64,000 bases of DNA from Anaerolineae bacterium (GCA_016930015.1 JAFGHR010000064.1:23099-87098); one strand, 5' to 3'. Counted from the first letter of the stretch, positions 16,226-24,845 are shown. Program-made: numbers and translations. The notes: generated from the sequence alone by a model not told the origin.

Positions 16226-17966
16226 GAGCGCCCTCCTCGGCAGGCAGTGATGGGGGTAGGCCGCCGTTTGCCCCCGCTTCCAGGTCAAGATCAAGCGTGC
16301 CGCGCCGCCGGATACGCCGCCGCCGGAAGATAGTCACCAACGCCTGGGCCGTGATCAGCAGGATAATGATCGACTGGATAATACGCACAACCTCAAAACT
16401 GACGTTGGCGTCACTTTCCATAAAGCGGGCGCCAGTACGCAGGTAGGCGTATAACAGCCCGGCGAACGGCACCACCAGCGGATTATTACGCGCCAGCAGC
16501 GCCACGACGACACCTTCGAAGGCCAGGCCAATCGAGATGTTGAGGATCAACTTGCGGTGAATGCCCATACCCAGGTGAGCGCCCGCCAGCCCGGCCACGA
16601 TACCGCTGATGGCCATCGCCAGCATGATCGTGCGTTTGGTGTTGATTCCGCCGTAGTCGGCAAACTTGATGTTGGCGCCGATCATGCGGATTTCATAGCC
16701 GATCGGTGTGCGGCGGATGAGCAGCCAGGTCAGGATCACGACCGCGATCACGACGTATACGGCTATCGTGACCTGCGTGCCTTCCACAATCGGCGTAAGC
16801 TGGCCGGAACTTGGGAACCAGTCCGACGCGGTATAACCCGCATCCGGCGGTTGGAGTTGGAACGTAAGCACCATTTCGTAAAAGCGCGTGGCGATGGTGT
16901 TTAACATCAGGGTGGATACCAGTTCATTCGCGCCCAGGTACGCTTTTAGCGCACCCGGCAGCAGCCCCCACAGAAAACCCGCCGTCCCCGCCGACAGCAG
17001 CGCGATCGGCACCAGCAGCGTTTTGGGGACGTCCCCAAACGACAGCACGATCACGCCCGATACCAGCGCCCCGAAGTACAACTGTCCTTCTGCGCCCAGG
17101 CTGAACTGTTCCGCGCGGAATACAATCGCGATCGACAGGCCCAGCAGGATCAGCGTCAACGCGTCTTGAATCCAGAACGACCAGCGCAGCACGCGATCAA
17201 CCGGTCCTAACAAAAACGCCTCGTAAGCTACGCGCGTTTTGGACAGCATTTCCTTGATGATCTGGCTCTGGCTGAGGTCTTCCGGCTTGACGTGGATAGT
17301 GTATAACCCGTCTGCCGGGAGCGTGTAGTTGGTGATGGCCGCGTCTTTTGTGCTCTTGAGATCGGGCTTATACGCGTCGATCTGCTCCTGGGTGACTTCT
17401 GTGCTCTTGGCTAACTCATTACCATCGGCGTCCAGCAGCGCGACTTGAAGATCAACCTCGACATTGGCGCGCGCCGCAAACGCCAGAATGGTAATTTCAT
17501 CGCCTTCGCTCCCGGCAAAGCGGTACCGGTCCTCTTCGAGCGGTTCGGGCTGGTCGTCATTGTTAAAATCACCCGCCCGCGCCCGGCCATACTGGATGTC
17601 CATGTCTTCCACATCCGGCACGGCAGCGTCCGACGCCAGCGAAACTTTGAACTCGCCCCTGGTGAAACGCTGCGCCGAGTCCAGGTTAAAGATCGCGGTG
17701 ACCAGGTAACCAAAGAGCAGCGCCACGATCACTGTCAGCACGACGCGCACGGCATCCATGCGCAGTTCCAGCACAAACAGCACGACGCTGCCTGCGATCA
17801 ACCCGTTTACCAGCAGCACACTGGTATAGTCGGGGGTATCTTTCATGGTGTCGAGTGAGCCATCGAACATCCGGGACGTGACGGCAAACATCACCACCAG
17901 TCCGAGCGCCAGGCTGACGATCAGCAGCACAATCCGCGATGACAATAAGCGGCTGTTCAATTTCAT
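16218..17966 (-). CDS. Nucleoside-type ABC transporter permease 1 (YufP/BmpB-like) with inserted PPC-like domain
   Basis: 582 residues; the usual length is about 350. Three hydrophobic segments (about 11-30, 48-68, 73-94) precede a polar region (about 100-245), and the permease core starts near 255. Core motifs: FRAEQFSLGAEGQLYFG, GANELVSTLMLNTIA (345-359) and RRTPIGYEIRMIG. The insert, about 118-230 (17277-17615), reads like a bacterial pre-peptidase C-terminal (PPC) beta-sandwich: DRYRFAGSEGDEITI, VDLQVALLDADGNEL, ITNYTLPADGLYTIHV. With the N-terminus inside and three membrane passes, it should face outside. The start overlaps the ATPase stop as ATGA. The permease assignment is firm; the PPC reading is from pattern only. 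Confidence 0.85.
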   Translation of the reverse strand: MKLNSRLLSSRIVLLIVSLALGLVVMFAVTSRMFDGSLDTMKDTPDYTSVLLVNGLIAGSVVLFVLELRMDAVRVVLTVIVALLFGYLVTAIFNLDSAQRFTRGEFKVSLASDAAVPDVEDMDIQYGRARAGDFNNDDQPEPLEEDRYRFAGSEGDEITILAFAARANVEVDLQVALLDADGNELAKSTEVTQEQIDAYKPDLKSTKDAAITNYTLPADGLYTIHVKPEDLSQSQIIKEMLSKTRVAYEAFLLGPVDRVLRWSFWIQDALTLILLGLSIAIVFRAEQFSLGAEGQLYFGALVSGVIVLSFGDVPKTLLVPIALLSAGTAGFLWGLLPGALKAYLGANELVSTLMLNTIATRFYEMVLTFQLQPPDAGYTASDWFPSSGQLTPIVEGTQVTIAVYVVIAVVILTWLLIRRTPIGYEIRMIGANIKFADYGGINTKRTIMLAMAISGIVAGLAGAHLGMGIHRKLILNISIGLAFEGVVVALLARNNPLVVPFAGLLYAYLRTGARFMESDANVSFEVVRIIQSIIILLITAQALVTIFRRRRIRRRGTLDLDLEAGANGGLPPSLPAEEGAHV

Positions 17967-19513
17967 AGGTACTGCTCCATTTCTGCGGCGGGCTGCCGTT
18001 CTGCTCCCAGCATGTACAACCCCAGCTTTTCTTCGGTGAGGTCGGGCGTATTGGGGAAGACTCCCACAATTTCGCCGTTATACATGACCATGATGCGGTC
18101 GGAAAGTTTCATGACCTCTTGCAAATCCGCCGATATCAGCAAAATCGCCAGCCCATCGGTGCGTTTGTCGACAAGCTGCTGGTGAATGTACTCAATCGCG
18201 CCGATATCCACACCGCGTGTGGGTTGGGCCGCGATCAGCAGCCGGGGCGATGAGGACAATTCGCGCGCCAGCACGACTTTTTGCATGTTGCCGCCGGACA
18301 GCGACCCGACCGGCAGTTCCCCGCTGGGCGTCAGGATGTCAAATTGTTTGACCAAGGTGTTACCGTTTTCGGTGATCGCATTCAGATCAAGCATACCCAG
18401 GCGTGTAAACGGGGTCCGGTAGTAACGATCCACGATCAGGTTGTCATTGATGGTGGTCATCACGGAAACCCCGTTGGTCAGGCGATCTTCGGGGATGTGC
18501 GCTACGTGCGCCTCACGCACTTTGCGCGGGCCGTAGCCCAACACGGACCGGCCATCCACGCTGGCTATACCGCCGCCGGTGGCAGCGCGCAGCCCGGTCA
18601 GCACCTCGACCAGTTCGGTTTGACCGTTGCCCTCGACCCCGGCCACGCCCAGGATTTCTGATTCGTATACGTTAAATGAGGCATTGTGCAGCAGGGTGCG
18701 CCCGGTTTCGTTGATGTACGTCACGTGGCGCACTTCTAACACGGGCTGGCCGTGCTCGACGGGCGGTTTGTCCACCACCATGAACACCTCGCGCCCGACC
18801 ATCATCCGGGCCAGCTCGGCCTCGCTGGTTTCGGCGGTGACCACCGTCCCGACGTTGCGTGCGTCGCGCATCACCGTCACGCGGTCGGAAATTTCCATCA
18901 CCTCGCGCAGTTTATGCGTGATAAAGATCACGGTTTTGCCTTCGGCCACCAGGTTTCGGACGGCGTTAAACAGGTCTTTGGTTTCGCGCGGCGTGAGCAC
19001 GGCGGTCGGCTCGTCCAGAATCAGGATTTCGGCGCCGCGATAGAGCGCCTTGAGGATTTCAACACGCTGGCGCATACCAACCGGCACGGTATCCACGCGG
19101 GCAGCCGGTTCGACGAACAGGCCGTACTGCTCCGACAGCGCCTCGGTATCGCTGATCGCTTTCTGCCGGTCCAGCGCCAGCCCGCCGAGCGTGGTCGTTT
19201 CCTGGCCCAACACGATATTCTGCGCGATGGAAAACGAGTCGACCAGCATGAAGTTCTGGTGCACCATCCCAATCCCAAGATCGATCGCGGCCTGCGGATT
19301 TGAAATATGTACGGTTTTATCTCGCAGTTGAATCGTGCCCGATGTGGGGGTTTCAAGCCCATAGAGCACTTTCACCAGGGTGCTTTTACCGGCACCGTTC
19401 TCGCCAACCAGCGCGTGAATCTCGCCCTGTTCAACTGACAGATTCACGCCGTCATTGGCCAGCACACCGTTTGGATAGATTTTTACGATGTCTCTTGCTT
19501 CAACAAGCGCCAT
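17963..19513 (-). CDS. Nucleoside-type ABC transporter ATPase (YufO/BmpA-system-like)
   Basis: 516 residues with two fused ABC domains, as in simple-sugar and nucleoside importers. The first domain has GENGAGKST (37-45), the family's altered signature VGMRQRVEILKAL and Walker B LILDEPTAVLT. The second has the degenerate P-loop GVEGNGQTEL, a proper LSGGNMQKVVLARELS signature and AAQPTRGVD in place of a normal Walker B. This asymmetry is usual for the family. First gene of the long minus-strand operon; GGGGAGGA lies upstream of the ATG. A BMP-family substrate-binding lipoprotein gene normally sits next to this ATPase but is absent here. Confidence 0.9.
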   Translation of the reverse strand: MALVEARDIVKIYPNGVLANDGVNLSVEQGEIHALVGENGAGKSTLVKVLYGLETPTSGTIQLRDKTVHISNPQAAIDLGIGMVHQNFMLVDSFSIAQNIVLGQETTTLGGLALDRQKAISDTEALSEQYGLFVEPAARVDTVPVGMRQRVEILKALYRGAEILILDEPTAVLTPRETKDLFNAVRNLVAEGKTVIFITHKLREVMEISDRVTVMRDARNVGTVVTAETSEAELARMMVGREVFMVVDKPPVEHGQPVLEVRHVTYINETGRTLLHNASFNVYESEILGVAGVEGNGQTELVEVLTGLRAATGGGIASVDGRSVLGYGPRKVREAHVAHIPEDRLTNGVSVMTTINDNLIVDRYYRTPFTRLGMLDLNAITENGNTLVKQFDILTPSGELPVGSLSGGNMQKVVLARELSSSPRLLIAAQPTRGVDIGAIEYIHQQLVDKRTDGLAILLISADLQEVMKLSDRIMVMYNGEIVGVFPNTPDLTEEKLGLYMLGAERQPAAEMEQYL

Positions 19514-19587
19514 ACACGTCCTCCCCGTATGGTCAACTAAGTGTACATACGTCGTTAATCAGGCACCACTCGCCGGTTGATAACAAA

Positions 19588-19613
19588 GTGGGGCGAGCCA
19601 AAACTCACCCCAC
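19588..19613 (-). terminator. Terminator-like hairpin in the leader of the importer operon
   Basis: On the minus strand a 10-bp stem (GTGGGGTGAG with CTCGCCCCAC, one G-U pair) with a 6-nt loop is followed by TTTGTT. It lies about 75 nt upstream of the ABC ATPase start. It could attenuate transcription into the operon, or be the relic of a terminator behind a lost upstream gene. The T run is weak. Confidence 0.45.
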
Positions 19614-19881
19614 TCAGCTTCAAAATCGGGTAGTTACGATGGTTGTGCAACAGCGTTAAGCCCACACTCATCACGATCATGATTCAGGTTTTGCCAGACA
19701 AAACGAATCAACCATTAACTTTGCGTTCAGCCTTCAGGATTCATGTTAAAACTATAACGTGACAGCCCACCAGCGTCAAGCACGATGAGAGGTCATAGTG
19801 ATATCACCGCAAATAAGACGGATGGTTGTTTTGAAGCACACTTGTCTACGCTGACTTACTACCGGCCCGCGGCAGTATGGC

Positions 19882-19911
19882 TTGCCTGTGACGGTAAAAA
19901 AATGGTACACT
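19882..19911 (+). promoter_or_regulatory. Possible sigma70-type promoter for the nucleoside hydrolase gene
   Basis: TTGCCT (19882-19887), an 18-nt spacer and TACACT (19906-19911), about 85 nt before the start codon. Matches are moderate; this is a candidate only. Confidence 0.35.
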
Positions 19912-19996
19912 GCGCCTAAACAATGATAAGATAGCATAGAGATATTATAAAGGAATCCCGGATACGCACCGTAGGGATAACAACCATTCCCTGCAC

Positions 19997-20944
19997 ATGG
20001 AAAGGGCAACTGACGTGCGTTTGATAATTGATACGGATGCCGGCGTTGACGACGCGCAGGCAATCATGATGGCGCTCACGTCGCCAGGTGTGACCGTCGA
20101 AGCGATCACGACCGTGACAGGCAACGTGCACGTTGATCATGTTTACCGGAATGTATTTACCGTGCTGGAAATCATGCAAGGCGATGCGCCGGTTTATAGG
20201 GGCGCCGATCATCCCCTGTTGCCGGATTCCTGGCACCCCGAAGAGCGTGTACACGGCTCGGATGGCCTGGGCGAGTACCACGATCGTCCCCCGACCCGGC
20301 GCCAGCTTGAAGATGAACCTGCCGCCGTGGCGCTGGTCCGGCTCGCCAACGAGAATCCCGGCGAACTGACGTTGATCGCGCTCGGCCCGCTCACAAATAT
20401 CGCGCTGGCGTGTAAGCTGGACCCGGCGTTTCCACAGAAGATCAGGCAGTTTGCGTTTATGGGCGGCACCATCGAGGCCAGGGGTAATACCGAGGCCCTC
20501 ACCGCCGAGTTTAATGTATTCTGCGATCCCGAAGCGGCGGCTATCGTGCTGTCAGGTTTCCCGGATGCGCTCATGCTGTCGTGGGAAACCACGCTGCGGC
20601 ATCCTTTTGCCTGGGACGATTTCGACGCCTTGACGGCGATCGGCACCACCGCCGCCCGGTTTTTGCGTGACATCACGGCGCATTCACATAAATTCTTGCG
20701 CGTGGTCCTGGCCGACTACGGTTTTTTGCTGCCCGATCCATTAGCTATGGCCGTTACGCTCGACCCGGCCTTGATCCTGGGCAGCGAACGCCGGTACGTC
20801 ACGGTTGAGCTTGAAGGCCGCCATACACGCGGGCAGACGGTCATCGACCACTTTGGGACCCTGCGCCGCGACCCCAACATCATGATCGTCACCGGCGTAG
20901 ACACAGCCGGTGTCTACGCGCTGTACCAGCGTATGCTGGGTTAG
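19997..20944 (+). CDS. Nucleoside hydrolase family (IUNH), variant active site
   Basis: 315 residues. N-terminal calcium motif DTDAGVDDAQAI and central FAFMGGTIEARG fit the family. As in the 7357-8331 protein, the C-terminal motif is LPDPLAMAVTLDP, so the usual catalytic His before the Asp is Pro. Likely cleaves a nucleoside or ribosyl compound with different specificity from the canonical paralogue. The annotated start is ATG at 19997; GTG at 20015 has a better-placed AAAGGG and would also preserve the whole fold. Transcribed away from the importer operon and followed by two peptidase genes. Confidence 0.82.
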   Translation: MERATDVRLIIDTDAGVDDAQAIMMALTSPGVTVEAITTVTGNVHVDHVYRNVFTVLEIMQGDAPVYRGADHPLLPDSWHPEERVHGSDGLGEYHDRPPTRRQLEDEPAAVALVRLANENPGELTLIALGPLTNIALACKLDPAFPQKIRQFAFMGGTIEARGNTEALTAEFNVFCDPEAAAIVLSGFPDALMLSWETTLRHPFAWDDFDALTAIGTTAARFLRDITAHSHKFLRVVLADYGFLLPDPLAMAVTLDPALILGSERRYVTVELEGRHTRGQTVIDHFGTLRRDPNIMIVTGVDTAGVYALYQRMLG

Positions 20945-20986
20945 CGTTCGCGGGCCAGTTAACCGGCCCTGGAGGATGCCGCCATC

Positions 20987-22045
20987 GTGAGCCAACCGCA
21001 CACCCCGGATCGTATCGTCGCCCTGCTGCGTACCCTGACCCCACTACCGGGTATCGCCGGGCATGAAGACGCCGTGATCCGGGCGCTGGTGGACGCTTTC
21101 ACCCCCGTTGTGGACGCGATCACGGTTGACCGGTTGGGCAGCCTGGTCGCGCGTATTGGTCCAGCAAACGGCACACCCCGGATTGTTATTATGGCGCACA
21201 TGGATACCGTCGGCCTGATGATCAAACACGTCATCGGCGCGGGGCTGCTGGGCGTCGTGCCGGTTGGCGGTGTGAATCTGAAGGCGCTGCCGGGAACGGC
21301 GGTCCGGATCGGTGACGCGGGCATTCCCGGCGTGATCGGGGTGCGCTCCCAACACCTGGCGCAGCCCGGCGACACGGCGATCACGGTTCATGACCTGGTG
21401 ATCGAAGTCGATCCCGGTGCCATGCCGCAGATCACGCCCGCCGCGCCGGTGACCTATGCTCCCCAGACGGTCTGGGCGGGCGGCAAACTCTTCAGCAGTC
21501 CCCATCTTGACAACCGCGCCGGGTGCGCGGTGCTGGTGGAACTCGCCTATCATCTGGCCGCCGACCCGCCGCCGGGCACCGTCTACTTGATCGGCACGGT
21601 GCAGGAAGAAACGACCTGCGCCGGGGCCGAGCACGTCCTGGCGGCCCTGGCGCCTGACGCCGTTTTTGCCGTGGATGGCACGTTGAGTTACGACACGCCG
21701 GATACACGCCGTTTTGGTGATGTGCAGTTGGGCGCTGGCCCGGTGCTGACCACATTCCTTTACGTGAGCGGCCTGAACGGCTGGCACGCCCATCCTGCGC
21801 TGCGTGCACATCTCCAACAAACCGCCCGTGATCACAACCTGCCCGTGCAGCACGACGCGATCCGCGGGCTGATGAGTGATATTCGCGCCGCGGCCCGCGC
21901 CGGTATTCCCAGCGTGCTGATCGGCCTGCCGATGCGCGGCAAACATGGCCCACTCGAAACCGTTCACCTGGATGATATAGATCACACGATCCGCCTGCTG
22001 GCGGCAACGCTTCGGCAGCCGCTGCCGGATTGTTCACGCGGCTAA
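20987..22045 (+). CDS. M42-family aminopeptidase/glutamyl aminopeptidase-like
   Basis: 352-residue di-metal peptidase. Candidate ligands are seen in order: AHMD (His), SPHLDNRAG (Asp), VQEETTCAG (Glu-Glu), FAVDGT (Asp) and KHGPLE near the C-terminus (His). This matches the M42 pattern of cytosolic TET-type aminopeptidases. GTG start at 20987 with GGAGGA upstream. It lies 42 nt after the nucleoside hydrolase gene and 22 nt before a second peptidase of the same clan, so the three are probably one operon. The peptide substrate is unknown. Confidence 0.85.
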   Translation: MSQPHTPDRIVALLRTLTPLPGIAGHEDAVIRALVDAFTPVVDAITVDRLGSLVARIGPANGTPRIVIMAHMDTVGLMIKHVIGAGLLGVVPVGGVNLKALPGTAVRIGDAGIPGVIGVRSQHLAQPGDTAITVHDLVIEVDPGAMPQITPAAPVTYAPQTVWAGGKLFSSPHLDNRAGCAVLVELAYHLAADPPPGTVYLIGTVQEETTCAGAEHVLAALAPDAVFAVDGTLSYDTPDTRRFGDVQLGAGPVLTTFLYVSGLNGWHAHPALRAHLQQTARDHNLPVQHDAIRGLMSDIRAAARAGIPSVLIGLPMRGKHGPLETVHLDDIDHTIRLLAATLRQPLPDCSRG

Positions 22046-22067
22046 TGGTTTTCAGTAAGGATACACG

Positions 22068-23234
22068 ATGCCACTTGATGCAATTGTCAATGCTTTGCCC
22101 GATCTCCATACCCGGCTTTCCCAACTCCCACCGGTTAACTTCACCGATCCGCTGTGGACTCTCTTAAACCGGCTGCTGGTGGCGCACGCGCCGTCGGGTG
22201 GGGCCAACCTGTTAGGCGGAATTGGGGATGATATCTCCGTCATCGCCGACCAGCTTGATCTGCGCGACCGGGTCAAGCCGTACCTGGGATCAAGCGGTAA
22301 TACGGCGATCTGGCTGGGCGCGGACAAGCTGGAAGCCGATCTTGTCGTCGTGGCCCACATGGATCGCCCCTCTTTCCTCGTTCGCTCGCTTGACGACGGG
22401 CAGCTTGTCCCGATCTGCGCTAACCGGTTTCCTGAAGGTGAGTACCACGTCACCGCCAAAGCGATCCGCTTCGACAAAGGGCGGTTGGTTGTCGGCGCGC
22501 AGGGGATGTTGTTGTCAAACAAAAAAGACGGTGAAGAAACGCTCCGGTTTGACGTTAAAAAAGGGCGTCTTGACTGGCATGATACCGTCTTGATGGACGT
22601 GAGTCCCAGTTATGAAAATGAGCGTAGTTATGTCATGGGCACTGGCCTGGATAACAGCGTGGGGGTATTGACAACCCTGCTAACCGCCGCCGTGCTGCGC
22701 GGGGTAGAAGATGCCCTGCGCGACCGCGAACGCCGCTGTTTGTTCGTGTTCACCGACAACGAAGAAGGTCCGCCGGATGGATTCTTTGGACACGGTGCGT
22801 CCCGCCTGACCTACCACCTGCCGCCGCCGCGTTATGGCTGCGTGATCGTGGACGCGCAAACCGCCGGGCCGGGACTCGCGCCGCTGATCGATCACGGGGT
22901 GTGTCACGGTACGATGTCCGGTTGGGGGCGCGGCGCGATCGTGCCGCCCAACTACCGCACCCTGGCCGTTGACCTGGCGCGCGACCTGAACACCACGCGT
23001 CCCAACACAGTCCAGATGAACACCGGCTACCTGTCGCGCAGTGATGATATGGCCCTGGGGCGCTGGACGCGCATTCTGGCCCTGGTGGGACCGCCGATGA
23101 CCGATCCGCATACCGGGCACGAACGCGCCTGTATCAGTGATATTCAAAATGGGGCGTGGTGGCTGTCGCACTTTTTGATCGCAGCGCTGAACCTGGTCCC
23201 TGAACTCACGCCGCGTTATGCCCTGGGACGGTGA
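22068..23234 (+). CDS. M18/M42-like metallopeptidase
   Basis: 388 residues, related to the preceding gene. AHMD, GTGLDNSVG, TDNEEGPPDG and IVDAQT give four of the metal-binding segments of clan MH peptidases. The last ligand is not clear: neither a typical RYTHSP nor KHGP motif is seen, so it may lie in the DPHTGHERA region. The N-terminal about 75 residues differ from M42 and the protein may be closer to M18-type or an unassigned subfamily. Activity is probable but not certain. Confidence 0.7.
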   Translation: MPLDAIVNALPDLHTRLSQLPPVNFTDPLWTLLNRLLVAHAPSGGANLLGGIGDDISVIADQLDLRDRVKPYLGSSGNTAIWLGADKLEADLVVVAHMDRPSFLVRSLDDGQLVPICANRFPEGEYHVTAKAIRFDKGRLVVGAQGMLLSNKKDGEETLRFDVKKGRLDWHDTVLMDVSPSYENERSYVMGTGLDNSVGVLTTLLTAAVLRGVEDALRDRERRCLFVFTDNEEGPPDGFFGHGASRLTYHLPPPRYGCVIVDAQTAGPGLAPLIDHGVCHGTMSGWGRGAIVPPNYRTLAVDLARDLNTTRPNTVQMNTGYLSRSDDMALGRWTRILALVGPPMTDPHTGHERACISDIQNGAWWLSHFLIAALNLVPELTPRYALGR

Positions 23235-23287
23235 ATCGTTATCAGGCCGGTTGTTATCGGTCAGGACACAAGGTAATCAATGCGACC

Positions 23288-23317
23288 TTGACATGTCGGC
23301 CTGCGTTGTTCGATAAT
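23288..23317 (+). promoter_or_regulatory. Strong sigma70-type promoter candidate
   Basis: A perfect -35 TTGACA (23288-23293), an 18-nt spacer and -10 GATAAT (23312-23317). The TPR gene starts about 40 nt downstream at 23359 with AAGGA before the ATG. This is the best consensus promoter seen in the window. Confidence 0.6.
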
Positions 23318-23358
23318 CACGTTGATAGACAGCAAGCTTACGTTCTAAGGATGGGTTT

Positions 23359-23775
23359 ATGGCCGGTGGGCTGTTCTTCCCAGACAACGACTTGACCGCC
23401 GAAGACCACTTCAACCAGGGGTTAGACTGCTACTACCGGCACGATTATGGGCGTGCCATCACCTGTTATTCCAGAGCGATCCGACTCGCCCCACAAAATC
23501 CGAATGTGTACTATAACCGTGGCCACGCCCGCCGTCATGATGGTGACCTGGGCGGCGCGATCGAAGACTACACCGCCGCGATCCGGCTGGCGCCCCATGC
23601 GATTGATATCTACTATGAACGCGCGATCGCCCATACGCAAAACGGCGATCTGCACGAGGCGATCGCCGATTATCGACGGTATCTGGAAGCGTGCGACGAC
23701 GATTTGTGTGACCAGGCCCGCGACGACATCGAACAGGCCATACACGAATTACACGGCCAACTCGGACACGCGTAA
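23359..23775 (+). CDS. TPR-repeat protein
   Basis: 138 residues made almost wholly of three tetratricopeptide repeats (about 15-48, 49-82, 83-115), with the typical YYNRGHARRHDGDLGGAIED and IYYERAIAHTQNGDLHEAI patterns. No signal peptide or membrane segment. It should serve as a protein-interaction scaffold in the cytoplasm; the partner is unknown. It has its own good promoter and converges with the methyltransferase gene, leaving 14 bp between the stops. Confidence 0.8.
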   Translation: MAGGLFFPDNDLTAEDHFNQGLDCYYRHDYGRAITCYSRAIRLAPQNPNVYYNRGHARRHDGDLGGAIEDYTAAIRLAPHAIDIYYERAIAHTQNGDLHEAIADYRRYLEACDDDLCDQARDDIEQAIHELHGQLGHA

Positions 23776-23789
23776 ATCGCCTGGAAGCA

Positions 23790-24767
23790 TTACCGGGCGT
23801 CGATCATATAGGCGTCTGCCCAAAAATAGGCGAACAGTTTGTGTGTCGTGATCGACTCGAATCCTGCCGCGCGTAAGCCCTCAACCCACGCCGTGATCGG
23901 GCCTTCCCAGTTGGTCCGATCCGCCGTGCGATCAAAGTATCCGAACATCACCGGTATCAAAAACCCCTGCGCGACCAGCCCGCCATCACCGTCATACTCG
24001 GCCAGGCCGTTTTGATAATGGTCGAGGATGTAACACACGCGGTCCGGGCTGTAGAGATCGGCAAAGTCCGGCACGTCAAATTCCGCGATCAACAACCGCT
24101 GCCCGTGTGCCTTGAACCACTCAAATGCCGCCGGGCGCTCCGACGGGTGGATCGATTGCAGGCTCCAGGTAGCCTGGATCATGTCCCATGTTCCATGTGC
24201 GTCCCACGTGTCGTGGTTCCACATGTCGTGATTGGATGCCATAAACGCCTGTAACGTTGTGTTCGCCGCCGTATATGTCACGCCGTGTGTATCCAGGGCG
24301 GCGGTTGTTTTGGCTAACATCACCTCGGACGGTTCGATCAGGTCTACGCGGCTGACGGATTCCGCCAACGCGGGCAGCAGCGCCAGCCCATCCCCGACGC
24401 CCACGTCCAGCACAGCCAGCGACGTGTAGTCGTCGTAAACGGTGCGCAGCGCGCGGCTGGCGGCGGCATACAGGCCCACGTTACCACCGCCGCGAATGAA
24501 CGCCGCGAACGCCGTACCATCGACGTACACTCCGGCTTTGCCCTGGCGCTGCACGCGGTCCAGGTACGCGGCCCCCTGCACATACACGCGGTTATTGAGG
24601 TCCTGGCTGGCGGCACGGTGAGCCAGCGCTGCCGCCCGGTCGATATCCCCCTCACCGAACGCCAGCAGCGCCACGTAAAAACAGTCCAGGGCATCTGTTA
24701 AGGTGTACTCACGCACCCCGGCATATCCCTGTGTGCGGACGATATCCCACAAAGCCAGCAGCGTCAT
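23790..24767 (-). CDS. SAM-dependent methyltransferase-like protein
   Basis: 325 residues. Motif I of class I methyltransferases is visible as LAVLDVGVGDGLALLP (about 117-132), followed by the acidic strand end VDLIEPSEVML. The N-terminal about 100 residues are helical and rich in Ala, and are not recognised. A short internal repetition HDMWNHDTWDAHGTWDM is encoded by locally repetitive DNA (around 24185-24240). The C-terminal half has no identified domain. Substrate unknown. Confidence 0.65.
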   Translation of the reverse strand: MTLLALWDIVRTQGYAGVREYTLTDALDCFYVALLAFGEGDIDRAAALAHRAASQDLNNRVYVQGAAYLDRVQRQGKAGVYVDGTAFAAFIRGGGNVGLYAAASRALRTVYDDYTSLAVLDVGVGDGLALLPALAESVSRVDLIEPSEVMLAKTTAALDTHGVTYTAANTTLQAFMASNHDMWNHDTWDAHGTWDMIQATWSLQSIHPSERPAAFEWFKAHGQRLLIAEFDVPDFADLYSPDRVCYILDHYQNGLAEYDGDGGLVAQGFLIPVMFGYFDRTADRTNWEGPITAWVEGLRAAGFESITTHKLFAYFWADAYMIDAR

Positions 24768-24818
24768 TGTTGTGATCCCTCCCCGGTGATCGAAGCCGCG
24801 TTAAGCGGCACGCGGACC

Positions 24819-24845
24819 AAAAAAACGGTCGCTGCGAAAGCGACC
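24819..24845 (-). terminator. Rho-independent terminator after phoU
   Basis: On the minus strand a 7-bp stem GGTCGCT/AGCGACC with a 5-nt loop is followed by seven Ts. It lies about 65 nt downstream of the phoU stop. Confidence 0.75.

Larger units (their letters stand above)
19514..19996. promoter_or_regulatory. 483-bp divergent intergenic region between importer operon and nucleoside hydrolase
   Basis: This gap contains no convincing ORF and none of the MITE-like repeats. It must hold the promoters of the minus-strand importer operon and the plus-strand hydrolase. I see a terminator-like hairpin (19588-19613) and a possible plus-strand promoter (19882-19911), listed separately. No purine riboswitch consensus was recognised. 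Confidence 0.5.

Noticed and set aside
19514..19996. Purine-type or other known riboswitch in the importer leader
   Set aside because: I looked for the purine riboswitch core and conserved loops and did not find them; only a simple hairpin is present.
19776..20063. 95-codon minus-strand frame as a BMP-family binding protein remnant
   Set aside because: No lipobox, no BMP motifs, and it overlaps the start of the nucleoside hydrolase gene. It does not support a decayed binding protein.
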